DNA from: Elephas maximus indicus
Taxonomy: Eukaryota; Chordata; Mammalia; Proboscidea; Elephantidae
DNA length: 64,000 nt
Direction of reading: 5' to 3'
Assembly (NCBI RefSeq): GCF_024166365.1
Contig: NC_064842.1
Location: 15,037,001-15,101,000, forward strand
Made by a program: the position numbers and the translations under genes. Numbering within the stretch: position 1 is the stretch's first letter; each line of letters opens with the position of its first letter. The notes beneath the pieces were generated by a model that did no database searches, was not told where the DNA came from, and worked only from the letters and a program-made list of their open reading frames with translations. Positions 32,113 through 44,049 of the stretch are shown one piece after another.

Positions 32113-33137
32113 GGGTAGCTATTTTTTTTTTTTTTAATAATTTTTATTGAGCTTTAAGCGAACGTTTACAAATCCAGTCAGTCTGTCACATATAAGCTTA
32201 CATACACCTTACTCCATACTCCCACTTGCTCTCCCCCTAACGAGTCAACCCTTCCAGTCTCTCCTTTCGTGACAATTTTGCCAGTTTCTAACCCTCTCTA
32301 CCCTCCTATCTCCCCTCCAGACAGGAGATGCCAACACAGTCTCAAGTGTCCACCTGATACAAGTAGCTCACTCTTCGTCAGCATCTCTCTCCAACCCATT
32401 GTCCAGTCCCTTCCATGTCTGATGAGTTGTCTTCGGGAATGGTTCCTGTCCTGAGCCAACAGAAGGTTTGGGGATGATGACCGCCGGGATTTCTCTAGTC
32501 TCAGTCAGACCATTAAGTCTGGTCTTTTTATGAGAATTTGGGGTCTGCATCCCACTGATCTCCTGCTCCCTCAGGGGTTCTCTGTTGTGCTCCCTGTCAT
32601 GGCAGGCATCAGTTGTGGCCGGGCACCATCTAGTTCTTCTGGTCTCAGGATGATGTAGGTCTCTGGTTCATGGGGCCCTTTCTGTCTCTTGGGCTCATAG
32701 TTATCATGTGACATTGGTGTTCTTCATTCTCCTTTGATCCAGGTGGGTTGAGACCAATTGATGCATCTTAGATGGCCGCTTGTTAGCATTTAAGACCCCA
32801 GACACCACATTTCAAAGTGGGATGCAGAATGTTTTCATAATGGAATTATTTTGCCAATTGACTTAGAAGTCCCCTTAAGCCATAGTCCCCAAACCCCCGC
32901 CCTTGCTTGGCTGACCTTTGAAGCATTCAGTTTATCCCAGAAACTTCTTTGCTTTTGGTCTAGCCCAGTTGAGCTGACCTTCCATGTATTGAGTATTGTC
33001 CTTCCCTTTAAAAAAAAAAAATTTTTTTTTCACCTAAAGTAGTTCTTATCTACTAACTAATCAGAAAATAACCCTCTCCCACCTTCCCTCCCTCCACCCC
33101 TTGTAACCACAAAAGTATGTGTTCTTCTCAGTTTGTA

Positions 33138-36100
33138 CTATTTCTCAAGATCTTTTAATAGTGGCCTTATACAATATTTGTCCTTTTGCCTCTGACTAAT
33201 TTCACTCAGCATAATGCCTTCCAGGTTCCTCCGTGTTATGAAATGTTTCACAGATTCCTCACTGTTCTTTATCAATGGGTAATATTCCATTGTGTGAATG
33301 TACAATTTATTTAACCGTTCATCTGTTGATGGACACTTTGGTTGCTTCCAGCTTTTTGCTATTGTAAACAGTGCTGCAATAAACATGGGTGTGCATATAT
33401 CTGTTTGTGTGAAGGCTCTTATTTCTCTAGGGTATATTCCGAGGAGTGGGATTTCTGGGTTGTATGGTAGTTCTATTTCTAACTTTTTAAGAAAACGCCA
33501 GACAGATTTCCAAAGTGGTTGTACCATTTTACATTCCCACCAGCAATGTATAAGAGTTCCAATCTCTCTGCAGCCTCTCCAACATTTATTATTTTGTCTT
33601 TTTTGGATTAATGCCAGCCTTGTTGGAGTGAGATGGAATCTCATGGTAGTTTTAATTTGCATTTCTCTAATGGCTAATGATCGAGAGCATTTTCTCATGT
33701 ATCTGTTAGCTGTCTGAACATCTTCTTCAGTGAAGTGCGTGTTCATATCCTTTGCCCACTTTTTGATTGGGTTGTTTGTCTTTTTGTGGTTGAGTTTTAA
33801 CAGAATCATATAGATTTTAGAGATCAGGCGCTGGTCGGAGATGTCATAGCTGAAAATTCTTTCCCAGTCTGTAGGTGGTCTTTTTACTCTTGGTGAAGTC
33901 TTTAGATGAGCATAGGTGTTTGATTTTTAGGAGCTCCCAGTTACCTGGTTTCTCTTCGTCGTTTTTGGTAATGTTTTGTATTCTGTTTATGCCTCGTATT
34001 AGGGCTCCTAGGGTTGTCCCTATTTTTTCATCCATGATCTTTATCGTTTCAGTCTTTATGTTTAGGTCTTTGATCCACTTGGAGTTAGTTTTTGTGCATG
34101 GTGTGAGGTATGGGTCCTGTTTCAGTTTTTTGCAAATGGATATCCAGTTATGCCAGCACCATTTGTTAAAAAGACTATCTTTTCCCCAATTAACTGACAC
34201 TGGGCCTTTGTCAAATATCAGCTGCTCATATGTGGATGGATTTATATCTGGGTTCTCAATTCTGTTCCATTGGTCTATGTGCCTGTTGTTGTACCAGTAC
34301 CAGGCTGTTTTGACTACCGTGGCTGTATAATAGGTTCTGAAATCAGGTAGAGTGAGGCCTCCCACTTTCTTCTTCTTTTTCAGTAATGCTTTGCTTATCC
34401 GAGGCTTCTTTCCCTTCCATATGAAGTTGGTGATTTGTTTCTCTATCACCTTAAAAAATGACATTGGAATTTGGATCGGAAGTGCATTGTATGTATAGAT
34501 GGCTTTTGGTAGAATAGACATTTTTACTCTGTTAAGTCTTCCTATCCATGAGCAAGGTATGTTTTTCCACTTAAGTATGTCCTTTTGAATTTCTTGTAGT
34601 AGAGGTTTGTAGTTTTCTTTGTATAGGTCTTTTACATCCTTGGTAAGATTTATTCCTAAGTATTTCATCTTCTTGGGGGCTAGACCCTTCTTGGGGGCTA
34701 CTGTGAACGGTATTGATTTGGTGATTTCCTCTTCGATGTTCTTTTTGTTGATGTAGAGGAATCCAAGTGATTTTTGTGTGTTTATCTTATAACCTGAGAC
34801 TCTGCCAAACTCTTCTATTAGTTTCAGTAGTTTTCTGGAGGATTCCTTAGGGTTTTCTGTGTATAAGATCATGTCATCTGCAAATAGAGATAATTTTACT
34901 TCCTCCTTGCCAATCCGGATGCCCTTTATTTCTTCGTCTAGCCTAATTGCTCTGGCTAGGACTTCTAGCACAATGTTGAATAAGAGCAGTGATAAAGGGC
35001 ATCCTTGTCTGGTTCCTGTTCTCAAGGCAAATGCTTTCAGGTTCTCTCCATTTAGAGTGATGTTGGCTGTTGGCTTTGCATAGGTGCCCTTTATTATGTT
35101 GAGGAATTTTCCTTCAATTCCTATTTTGGTGAGAGTTTTTATCATAAATGGGTGTTGGACTTTGTCAAATGCCTTTTCTGCATCAATTGATAAGATCATG
35201 TGGTTTTTGTCTTTTGTTTTATTTATGTGGTGGATTACATTAATGGTTTTTCTAATATTAAACCAGCCTTGCATACCTGGTATAAATCCCACTTGGTCAT
35301 GGTGAATTATTTTTTTTGATATGTTGTTGAATTCTATTGGCTAGAATTTTGTTGAGGATTTTTGCATCTATGTTCATGAGGGATATAGGTCTGTAATTTT
35401 CTTTTTTTGTGATGTCTTTACCTGGTTTTGGTATCAGGGAGATGGTGGCTTCATAGAATGAGTTGGGTAGTATTCCGTCATTTTCTATGCTTTGAAATAC
35501 CTTTAGTAGTAGTGGTGTTGACTCTTCTCTGAAAGTTTGGTAGAACTCTGCAGTAAAGCCATCCAGGCCCGGGCTTTTTTTTGTTGGAAGTTTTTTGATT
35601 ACCGTTTTAATCTCTTTTTTTGTTATAGGTCTATTTAGTTGTTCTACTTCTGATTGTGTTAGTTTAGGTAGGTAGTGTTTTTCTAGGAATTCATCCATTT
35701 CTTCTAGGTTTGCAAATTTGTTAGAGTACAATTTTTTGTAATAGTCTGATATGATTCTTTTAATTTCAGTTGGGTCTGTCGTGATGTGGCCCATCTCGTT
35801 TCTTATTCGGGTTATTTTTTTCCTTTCCTGTATTTCTTTAGTCAGTCTGGCCAGTGGTTTATCAATTTTGTTAATTTTTTCAAAGAACCAGCTTTTGGCT
35901 TTGTTAATGCTTTCAATTGTTTTTCTGTTCTCTAATTCATTTAGTTCAGCTCTAATTTTTATTATTTGTTTTCTTCTGGTGCCTGATGGATTCTTTTGTT
36001 GCTCACTTTCTATTTGTTCAAGTTGTAGGGACAGTTCTCTGATTTTGGCTCTTTCTTCTTTTTGTATGTGTGCATTTACGGATATAAATTGACCTCTGAG

Positions 36101-36976
36101 CACTGCTTTTGCTGTGTCCCAGAGGTTTTGATAGGAAGTGTTTTCATTCTCGTTGCATTCTATGAATTTCTTTATTCTCTCCTTAATGTCTTCTATAACC
36201 CAGTCTTTTTTCAGCAAGGTATTGTTCAGTTTCCAAGTGTTTGATTTCTTTTCCCTAATTTTTCTGTTATTGATTTCCACTTTTATGGCCTTATGGTCTG
36301 AGAAGATGCTTTGTAATATTTCAATGTTTTAGATTCTGCAAAGGTTTGTTTTATGACCTAATATGTGGTCTATTCTAGAGAATGTTCCATGTGTGCTAGA
36401 AAAAAAAGTACACTTTGCAGCAGTTGGGTGGAGTGTTCTGTATAGGTCTATGAGGTCAAGTTGGTTGATTGTAGCAATTAGGTGTTCCGTGTCTCTACTG
36501 AGCTTCTTACTGGAAGTCCTGTCCTCCGAAAGTGGTGTGTTGAAGTCTCCTACTATAATTGTGGAGGTGTGTATCTCACTTTTCAGTTCTGTTAAAGTTT
36601 CTTTTATGTAACTTGCAGCCCTGTCATTGGGTGCATAAATATTTAATATGGTTATATCTTCCCGGTCAATTGTCCCTTTAATCATTATGTAGTGTCGTCT
36701 TTATCCTTTGTGGCGGATTCAACTTTAAAGTCTATTTTGTGAGAAAGTAATATTGCTACTCCTGCTCTTTTTTGCGTATTGTTTGCTTGATATATTTTTT
36801 TGCATCCTTTGAGTTTTAGTTTGTTTGTGTCTCTAAGTCTAATGTGTCTCTTGTAGGCAGCATATAAGCAGATCGTGTTTCTTTATCCAGTCTGAGACTC
36901 TCTGTCTCTTTATTGGTGCATTTAGTCCATTTACATTCAGTGTAATTATAGATAAGTATGTGTTTAATGCTGTCAT
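33138..36976 (-). pseudogene. L1 ORF2 (endonuclease / reverse transcriptase), disrupted
   Basis: It starts at the ATG at 36974-36976 (MTALNTYLSIITLNVNGLN-like N-terminus, matching known L1 ORF2p) and ends at 33138, about 1,280 codons including breaks. Breaks compared with the intact L1 at the window start: a frame loss just before 36685; a CAA-to-TAA stop at 36329-36331; a one-base insertion in an A-run near 35305; a two-base loss near 33888. A small duplication gives APKK twice near 34670-34700. FADD (about 34870-34882), the endonuclease motifs and the terminal cysteine motif are still readable. Confidence 0.92.
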
Positions 36977-37407
36977 TTTGATGCCTTTTTATGTGTGTTG
37001 TTGACAATTTCATTTTTCCACTTACTTTTTTGTGCTGAGACATTTTTCTTTGTAAATTGTGTGTTCCTAATTTCATAGTATTTGACTTTATGTTTGCTGA
37101 GTCGTTATGTTTTTCTTGTTTTTTATTTTGAGTTATGGAATTGTTATACCTCTTTGTGGTTTTTTTTTGTGTGTGTGGTTACCTTAATATTTACCCCTAT
37201 TTTTCTAAGTAAAAACCTGATTTCTATTGTCCTATATCGCCTTGTTTCCCTCTCCATATGGCAGTTCTATGCCTTCTGTATTTAGTCCCTCGTTTTGATT
37301 ATTGTGATCTTTTACATATTGACTTCAATGATTCCCTGTTTTGAGCATTTTTTTCTTTTTAAAATTAATCTTCATTTGTTTTTGCGATTTCCCTATTTGA
37401 GTTGATA

Positions 37408-38515
37408 TCAGGATGTTCTGTTCTGTGACCTTGTGTTGTGCTGGTATCTGATATTATTGATTTTCTGACCAATTTCCTTTAGTATTTCTTGTAGCTTTGG
37501 TTTGTTTTTTGCAAATTCTCTAAGCTTGTGTTTATCTGTAAATGTTTTAATTTTGCCTTCATATTTGAGAGAGAGTTTTGCTGGATATATGATCCTTGGC
37601 TGGCAGTTTTTCTCCTTCAGTGCTCTATATATGTCATCCCATTGCCTTCTTGACTGCATGGTTTCTGCTGAGTAGTGTCATCCCATTGCCTTCTTGACTG
37701 CATGGTTTCTGCTGAGTAGTCTGAACTTATTGATTCTCCTTTGTAGGAGACCTTTCTTTTATCCCTGGCTGCTTTTAAAATTTTCTCTTTATCTTTGGTT
37801 TTGGCAAGTTTGATGATAATGTGTCTTGGTGATTTTCTTTTTGGATCAGTCTTATATGGGGTTCGATGAGCATTTGGATAGATATCTTTTCGTCTTTCAT
37901 GATGTCAGGGAAGTTTTCTGCCAACAGGTCTTCAACTATTCTGTCTGTATTTTCTGTTATCCCTCCCTGTTCTGGGACTCCAATCACACACAAGTTATTC
38001 TTCTTGATGGAGTCCCACATGATTCTTAGGGTTTCTTCGTTTTTTTAAATTCTTTCATCTGATTTTTTTTCAGCTGTATTGGTGTCAATTCCCTGGTCCT
38101 CCAGATCCCCCACCCTGTATTCCAATTGCTCGAGTCTGCTCTTCTGACTTCCTATTGCGTTGTCTAATTCTGTAATTTTATTGTTAATCTTTTGGATTTC
38201 TGCATGCTGTCTCTCTATGGATTCTTGCAGCTTATTAATTTTTCCACTATGTTCTTGAATAATCTTTTTGAGTTCTTCAACTGCTTTATCAGTGTGTTCC
38301 TTGGTTTTTTCTGTAGATTGCCTTATTTCATTTCTGAGGTCATCCCTGATGTCTTGAAGCATTCTGTAAATTAGTTTTTTATATTCTGCATCTGGCAATT
38401 CCAGGATTGTATCTTCATTTGGGAAAGATTTTGATTCTTTAGTTTGAGGAGTTGTAGAAGCAATCATGGTCTGCTTCTTTATGTGGTTTGATATCGACTG
38501 CTGTCTCCGAGCCAT
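37408..38515 (-). pseudogene. L1 ORF1 (RNA-binding chaperone), disrupted
   Basis: The likely start is the ATG at 38513-38515 (MARRQQSISNHIKKQ). An upstream in-frame ATG at 38554 is less likely. The first about 155 codons are a Lys/Glu-rich coiled coil with heptads (ELKKIIQEHSGKINKLQES region), as expected for the trimerising part of ORF1p. After a stop near 38045 the RNA-recognition part (NLCVIGVPE, 38020-37775) and the C-terminal domain (IIYPAKLSLKYEGK, 37659-37408) sit in separate frames. A 44-bp tandem duplication at 37633-37720 adds to the break. Confidence 0.88.
37633..37720 (-). repeat. 44-bp perfect tandem duplication inside L1 ORF1
   Basis: The unit at 37633-37676 is repeated without change at 37677-37720. 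44 is not a multiple of three, so it shifts the ORF1 frame. Lack of divergence marks it as recent. Confidence 0.92.
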
Positions 38516-40072
38516 CTCTAAGATATTGTAGTGATTTATTCTATATTTGCTCACTGAGTCTTATCTTGTTTTGTTTTCTTTCAATATACGTACATGGGCT
38601 ACTAGATTGCACGGTCTTGATTGTTGTAGCCCTTTAATCACTTACGTCCTATTACCAGCTGGTTTGGGCTGTTACCAGGTATATAAGCCTAAGAGTCCAT
38701 TCACTATTCTTGAGTAGAATCTGATTTGGGGTCATCAAGTGTGTGGTGCAGACTGTCTCCTATCCACCTACAGAAGTAGTGGTGATAGTTGTGTTCACCA
38801 GATTCTGGTAGCAGCAGGGCTTCACACTCCAGTGGGGGCAGGATGCTGACAGGCTTCCTCCAAATGCCAGTTAGGTAGGTGTGTCTCTATTCCTAAAGCA
38901 CTTTGGTGGGTGGGCTCTGCAGCTGTAACTTAGGCCCCCAATGCAAGTACCTCTACAGATTGGTAGGTGTCACCCTCCTTAGACCCCTAAGGCAGGAGGC
39001 TAGGTGGTCTGGGGGGAGCTTCAGCCCTCAGTTCCCTGTTGTGGGTCAGTGAGGGCTCTGTTGAATACGCAGAGATATCAGACCTGGGAAACTTGTCTTT
39101 CCAGTAATCTGCTAAAACAATTACAGTCACATCCCTATCAGAATTGCCTTTGCATTATAATAGCCACCTTGTTCCCTGTAGGGATGAAAGCCCAAGACTG
39201 TGGATCACATATGTTTGGCTGGAGCTGGTTCTGTGTTTTTAGTCCAATTAGGGAAGAATTTTTGGTCCCTGGGTTTTTTGTAGCTGCTTCTCTCAGGCCA
39301 GGAGAATGGGTTAGGAAAAGACCAAAAAAAAAGAAGGAAAAACTGCAGCGCACTTCACTCTCTGGCCCAGGAAATTCCAATGTTAATTAAACCACCTGGG
39401 AAAGGGAGGGGAGGGATCAGATAGATAGGAGAGAGTAGCATCCGGGAATATAGACAAAGTTACTTATCTTGCTTGGTGATGACTGTTTTATCTGAGATTC
39501 CTGAGGGGTGTGTAGCTTGTGTGCAGCTGGCTGGGTCGAGATTGCCCCCGAGGGTCAGGCCCACGTTCTGTGCTTGTGCTGTCTCAGAAGCCGTGGTCAG
39601 TTCCTCCGCTCCCAGTCCAAAGCCCAGCGCCAAGGTTCCCCAGCTGGGACACTGCACTCCAGGCTCCAAAACCAGTCACTGCCTCCCGGTGACTTCTCCT
39701 CCTGTCAGCCGCATCGCTGCGTTGCCTGCATGCACTGGCTGGGCTTCCCCCGAGGTCACTTCTGGGGGCTAGGGCTGTGTCCCGTGTTTGCGCCGTCTCA
39801 GGATGCTGTGCTCAGCTCCCCTGCGCCCAGTCCAAAGCCCGGCACCAAGGTTTCCTGACTGGGACGCTGGCTTCAGGCTCCGAAAACAGCCACTGCTTCC
39901 CCCTGGTTGTTTGTTCTCAGTCTCTGTCATTCAGGTCAACTCTTTAGATCTGTGTTTGATGGTCAGGGTTCGTAGATTGTCATGTATGTGATCGATTCAC
40001 TTGTTTTTCCGAGTCTTTGTTGCAAGAGGGATCCGAGGTGGCTTCTACCTAGTCAGCCATCTTGGCCCCCTG
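38516..40072 (-). promoter_or_regulatory. L1 5'UTR / promoter with two monomers
   Basis: About 1.56 kb. Two tandem monomers of about 215 bp are visible: 'cccagtccaaagccc' at 39611-39625 recurs at 39826-39840, as do 'ccaaggtt', 'gctgggacgctg'-like and 'ccactgcttccc'-like words. A YY1-type CAAGATGGC (plus-strand gccatcttg, 40056-40064) lies at the extreme 5' end, as in human L1, where it sets the start site. Confidence 0.75.
40056..40064 (-). promoter_or_regulatory. YY1-type motif at L1 5' end
   Basis: CAAGATGGC within 20 bases of the L1 5' terminus. In human L1 the same motif at the same position directs the transcription start. Confidence 0.65.
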
Positions 40073-40086
40073 GGGTAGCTATTTTT

Positions 40087-40976
40087 ATCCTTTGTGCACA
40101 TCACCAAGTTGCCAGAAAGCACCTCTGAGACACAGAGACACTGCCATCAAGTGTTTGGCAAGGACCAGAGACCCGCAAGGGGCAAAAATCCCACTTCTAG
40201 TTCCATCTGCTGCCCAGATGGAAACTTCCTCATGCAGGGTGATACAAAGTTGAAAAAGTCCCTTTTCTCAAAATTTAGGAGAGGAAAGAAGTTTCAGAAA
40301 TTTGAACAGCTCTCAGTTAAAAAAATAATAAAAAGCAATTTCTCCTAGTGCCAAAAAATACTGGCATTAGATTTGTATTTTACCATTCACTTTATGCCCT
40401 AATCCTGGAATTGACTGGGGAATCACCTCTTCAAGTGAAGCAAATTCCTGAGCTATAATGAGGCCGTGTTAACTCTGCTGGAAGATGGCGCCCTTTAGGA
40501 GAACAAAAAAAGGCAGGCTCCTTTCTTGGGCACTGGGCAGGGGCCTCTTTGCCTTTGTCCTGAGAGTGGGACCTGGCTTACACCTTTTTTATAATCTGAA
40601 GATCAGGAAGTAACAACTGCTCTGTAGATCTGTACGTCGTGAGGTGGCAATTTAAAATGAACTCATTTTAAAAAATGAATTTCACTGAGTATAAACACTT
40701 CATCTGAGGGAAAAAAAAAAAAATTTATCTTCCAAACCAATAAGTGTAGACATGAACAGTATTTTCAATGAGTAAGAGGAGAGGAAGCTCTGTCAGAAAC
40801 GTCTTAATTCCGTTTTACAGGGAAATAGAAGCAAATTCAAGTTGGTGGTCTGCAGCAGGCTGGTTCTTCCATTTGATGTTTCCTCTGTGGACGCTGGCTA
40901 CTCAGTGAGCTCTAGTGGACGGAAGCACCCTAGGCCCTTCCAGCTGACGCATCCGTAAATGGCTCTCTCTCACTGC
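40087..40976. other. No gene recognised
   Basis: Intergenic sequence without an identifiable repeat. Confidence 0.4.
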
Positions 40977-41294
40977 TAGGAGTGTTTTTTTTGTTTGTTT
41001 TTTTTTTTACTTTTATTAAGCCTCAAGTGAACATTTATAATTCCAATCAGTCTGTCACATGTAAGTTTACATACATCTTACTCCTTTCTCCCACTTGCTC
41101 TCCCCCTATTGAGTCAGCCCTTTCAGTCTCTCGTTTCGTGCCAATTTTGCCATCTTCCCTCTCTATCTTCCCCTCCCCCTCCAGTCAAGAGTTGCCAACA
41201 CACTCTCCAGTGTCCACCTGATTTAATTAGCTCACTCTTCATCAGCATCTCTCTCCCCCCTGCTGACCAGTCCCTTTCATGTAGGAGTGCTTTT
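40977..41294 (-). mobile_element. 5'-truncated L1 (about 0.3 kb of 3'UTR) with target-site duplication
   Basis: The T-run at 40983-41009 and following sequence match the L1 3' end ('tttattaagcctcaagtgaa', 'cacttgctctccccctattg'). A near-perfect duplication taggagtg(t/c)tttt flanks it at 40977-40989 and 41282-41294. Confidence 0.88.
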
Positions 41295-41395
41295 AAAAGT
41301 GGGTCAGAATCTACTGAAGCTGAACACAGGCTACACTATGACCCAGCAATCCTGTTCCTAGTTATCTATCCAAAAGAAACGCTTCCATATATATG

Positions 41396-41585
41396 CTTAC
41401 CAAAGACCAACCCAAACCAAACCCAATGCTGTCAAGTTGATTCTGAGTCATAGCGACCCTACAGGACAAAGTAGAACTGCCCCATAGAGTTTCCAAGGAG
41501 CACTTGGCAGATTTGAACTGCTGACCCTTGGGTTAGCAGTCGTAGCACTTAACCACTATGCCACCAGGGTTCCCTTACCAAAGAC
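41396..41585 (-). repeat. AfroSINE-type SINE with perfect 12-bp target-site duplication
   Basis: cttaccaaagac occurs at 41396-41407 and 41574-41585. Between them is a full antisense copy ('caatgctgtcaagttgattc' to 'ccactatgccaccagggttc'). Confidence 0.93.
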
Positions 41586-43405
41586 ACAGGCCAGAATATT
41601 CATAGCAGTACTCTGCATAACAGCGCCCCAAACTGAACACTACAAGAATTCACCACCACACACATCGTGGAGGAATCTCGCGTATGACTGAGAGGAGCCA
41701 AACACGAAGAAAGGGGAGGGTCCCAGAAGCCCAGAAATAGGCGACACTAACCTGTCGCTTCAGAGATCAGAAGTGCTGTCCTGGGTATGGACAGAGACTG
41801 GAAGGGAGGACCAGGGGCCTTCTGGGGTCCTGGCAACATCCTGTTTCTTGATCTGGGTGCTAGTCAAATGGGTGTATTTCTGTTGTTGAGTGAGCTGTAC
41901 CCGTATGTATTCTTTTCTGTCTTAAAGTTTTCCTTCAATTAGAAGTTAAAAAAAAAAAAGCTGGCAGAGTTGGGGTGGGGAATCCAGGCTGTGAGGGTTC
42001 CCCACAGCAGCTCTTCCGTGGTGGCCTGGTCAGCTGGAATCCCTCCGTCCTTACCTCAGCGGATCAGGCCTCCCTGCAGGGTCAGTCCCAGGCTAGCTGC
42101 GTGCCCCCATCTGCAGGGTTCCGACCCCTGCCTGTCTCAGGAGCGGGACAGAGAGGCAAACCTCTGGGTAATCGTCACGATGCCTTCTTGGGCTCCTTTT
42201 TGCCTTGGGGGTCGGGGTGATGGCTCATACCTATAATCATCCGAGGATGACAGGAATCACTGGAATATCCCAGGTGACTTTTTTTCCCCAAAGTATTGAA
42301 GGATAGATCTTCAGTGCCTCCTTTTTCCACAGGAGTGGCTACACAGATATTAAAGTCAGCCCAATGCTAATTTACCCCTCAGCCAAAGGCCCACACTGCA
42401 GCAGCGCCTGTGACCAATGAGAAAGGACAACCTGAGGTTCTTTTTACCCAGATTGCAGAGAGGAGCTTTGCCCCTGACCCATGGGGCCTCTCTGTGCCCA
42501 TCTGTCAGCGGGGGTCAGAGGAGGCCGTTTCCAGAGCCCTGGGATCCTGAGTGTCCCTGTCAGCCTGGCTGGCCTGTGGTGGCAGGCTCTCAGCATATTA
42601 AAACCACAGAACGCTAGAGCTGGAATGACCTCAAAGACCCAGAGCCTCCGCTTTACAGTGGGAGAACAGAAGGGCTAAAACACAGCCCCCGAAGCTCGCA
42701 CAGGCCCCCTCCTGTGTGCCACGTGGTCCGTGCCCAGCCTGCCCCAGGACTGCCTTCTCCTGAGATACCGCTCAGCAGCCACCGGTCATCTTGCTGCCAG
42801 TTATTAAGGCACCATCTCAGGATATCAAACCTCATGACAACCAGCTCCAAAGAGTAGCTTACTTGGAAAGGAGGGCCGTTGTAAAGCTTTTATCGGTCTC
42901 TTGGAGCGTAGCCTCCTTGCTGGAATGGGATTTAGACTGGCATGAAAAACATCAAAGAATGTGGAAGCCTGGGGGGGAGGGGGCTCTAGGGTACAATTTC
43001 AAAGTGCTTTCATTCCCCCACAGTCTCTTCTCTCCCAACCCCTGTGCTTCTCAGATATTTAAGAGGGGAGGAGAGGTAAGGCAGACATTCTACTATTGAG
43101 AAATGAGGGAAGGGGACCGCCCTCCTTCCACTTCCCTGACTTCAGTGTTAAAGACGTCTCCAAGGACAGACCTCGAACATGGTCACATCCTTTCCACTCA
43201 GGCACCAGCAAGCTCCTTCCTGGACAGGCCCTCACCTTTACAGACACACTCACAGCTATTCTGGGCTGAAAGGCACCTGGCCTCTGAGGGAATCCAGAGT
43301 GGAACAAGATGGTTACATCAAGTCATACGTGTGCCCGCAGTTCTTGCAAACCCCAAAGCATTCACAGCAATGAGGGACTGTGAGGTAGTGCCACTCTTGG
43401 AAGGA
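41586..43405. other. No gene recognised
   Basis: Intergenic sequence; open frames of up to 160 codons near 43.1-43.6 kb run into the SINE and lack domains. Confidence 0.4.
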
Positions 43406-43406
43406 G

Positions 43407-43620
43407 CCCCAGGGGCGCAATGGTTAAGCACCTCGCCATTAACCACCAGGTTGGAGATTCAAACCCACCCCCACTGCCCCCCGCCATGGCTCTGCTGGAG
43501 AAAAGACCTGGAAATCTGCTCCCATAAAGGGTTCAGCCTAGAAAACCTTATAGGGCAGTTCTACTCTGTCACATGGGCTCACTAGGATTCGGAATCGACT
43601 CGAAGGCACACACCACCAGC
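43407..43620 (+). repeat. AfroSINE-type SINE
   Basis: Head 'gggcgcaatggttaagcacc', 'gattcaaacccacccccact', body 'ggagaaaagacctggaaatc', tail 'ggaatcgactcgaaggcaca'. Confidence 0.88.
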
Positions 43621-43990
43621 ACTCCCGATGTATCAAGCTTGTACTTGACAGTAAAAAGTGGAGAGTATCACACCACAGTCACCGGGAATGCAGCGCACAT
43701 GGCGCTCAGCACACGCAGCAGCCGCCCATGGAGGGTCTGCAACTGTAACCTTGGACGCCTACAGCCAAGATGTCACTGGATTTTCAGTCGGCGTTGCTAA
43801 GGCCGTGGTGAAGAACGCGTTCAGGGTAATCGCAGCAGGTTGCCTGGCATTCTCCTTAGTGACAGATCGGAAGCGCAAAAGGGTAACTGCTGAGTTTTGG
43901 GAACGACGGAGCATGTCTTAAGCTCAGAATCACAACCAAGAAAGTGGAACACAAAACTCTTTTTTTACAAGTCACATACACCCCTGGTAC
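43621..43990. other. Unrecognised CpG-containing stretch
   Basis: Unlike its A+T-rich surroundings this stretch contains many CpGs and an 87-codon open frame (43658-43921, plus). No domain is recognised. It might be an old DNA-transposon or retrocopy fragment. Confidence 0.35.
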
Positions 43991-44043
43991 ATTATGGGCA
44001 ACTGGTAAAATAAATACAAGCCTCTTCTGAATTATTTTGTCTT

Positions 44044-44049
44044 TTTATT
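44044..44049 (-). terminator. ENAH: Candidate distal ENAH poly(A) signal
   Basis: AATAAA on the minus strand, with T-rich sequence downstream in the transcript direction. It is the last canonical signal before the CpG-containing 43.6-43.9 kb stretch. Confidence 0.35.

Larger units (their letters stand above)
32113..40086 (-). mobile_element. Full-length L1 with target-site duplications
   Basis: The element spans 32127-40072, flanked by the identical 14-mer gggtagctattttt at 32113-32126 and 40073-40086. On the minus strand the order is 5'UTR (40072-38516), ORF1 (38515-37408), ORF2 (36976-33138), 3'UTR and poly(A) (T-run from 32121). This is a complete insertion with intact ends, but both ORFs are broken, so it can no longer move itself. 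Confidence 0.95.

Noticed and set aside
33298-36332. Plus-strand open frames of up to 151 codons
   Set aside because: They are antisense to the minus-strand L1 ORF2 pseudogene.
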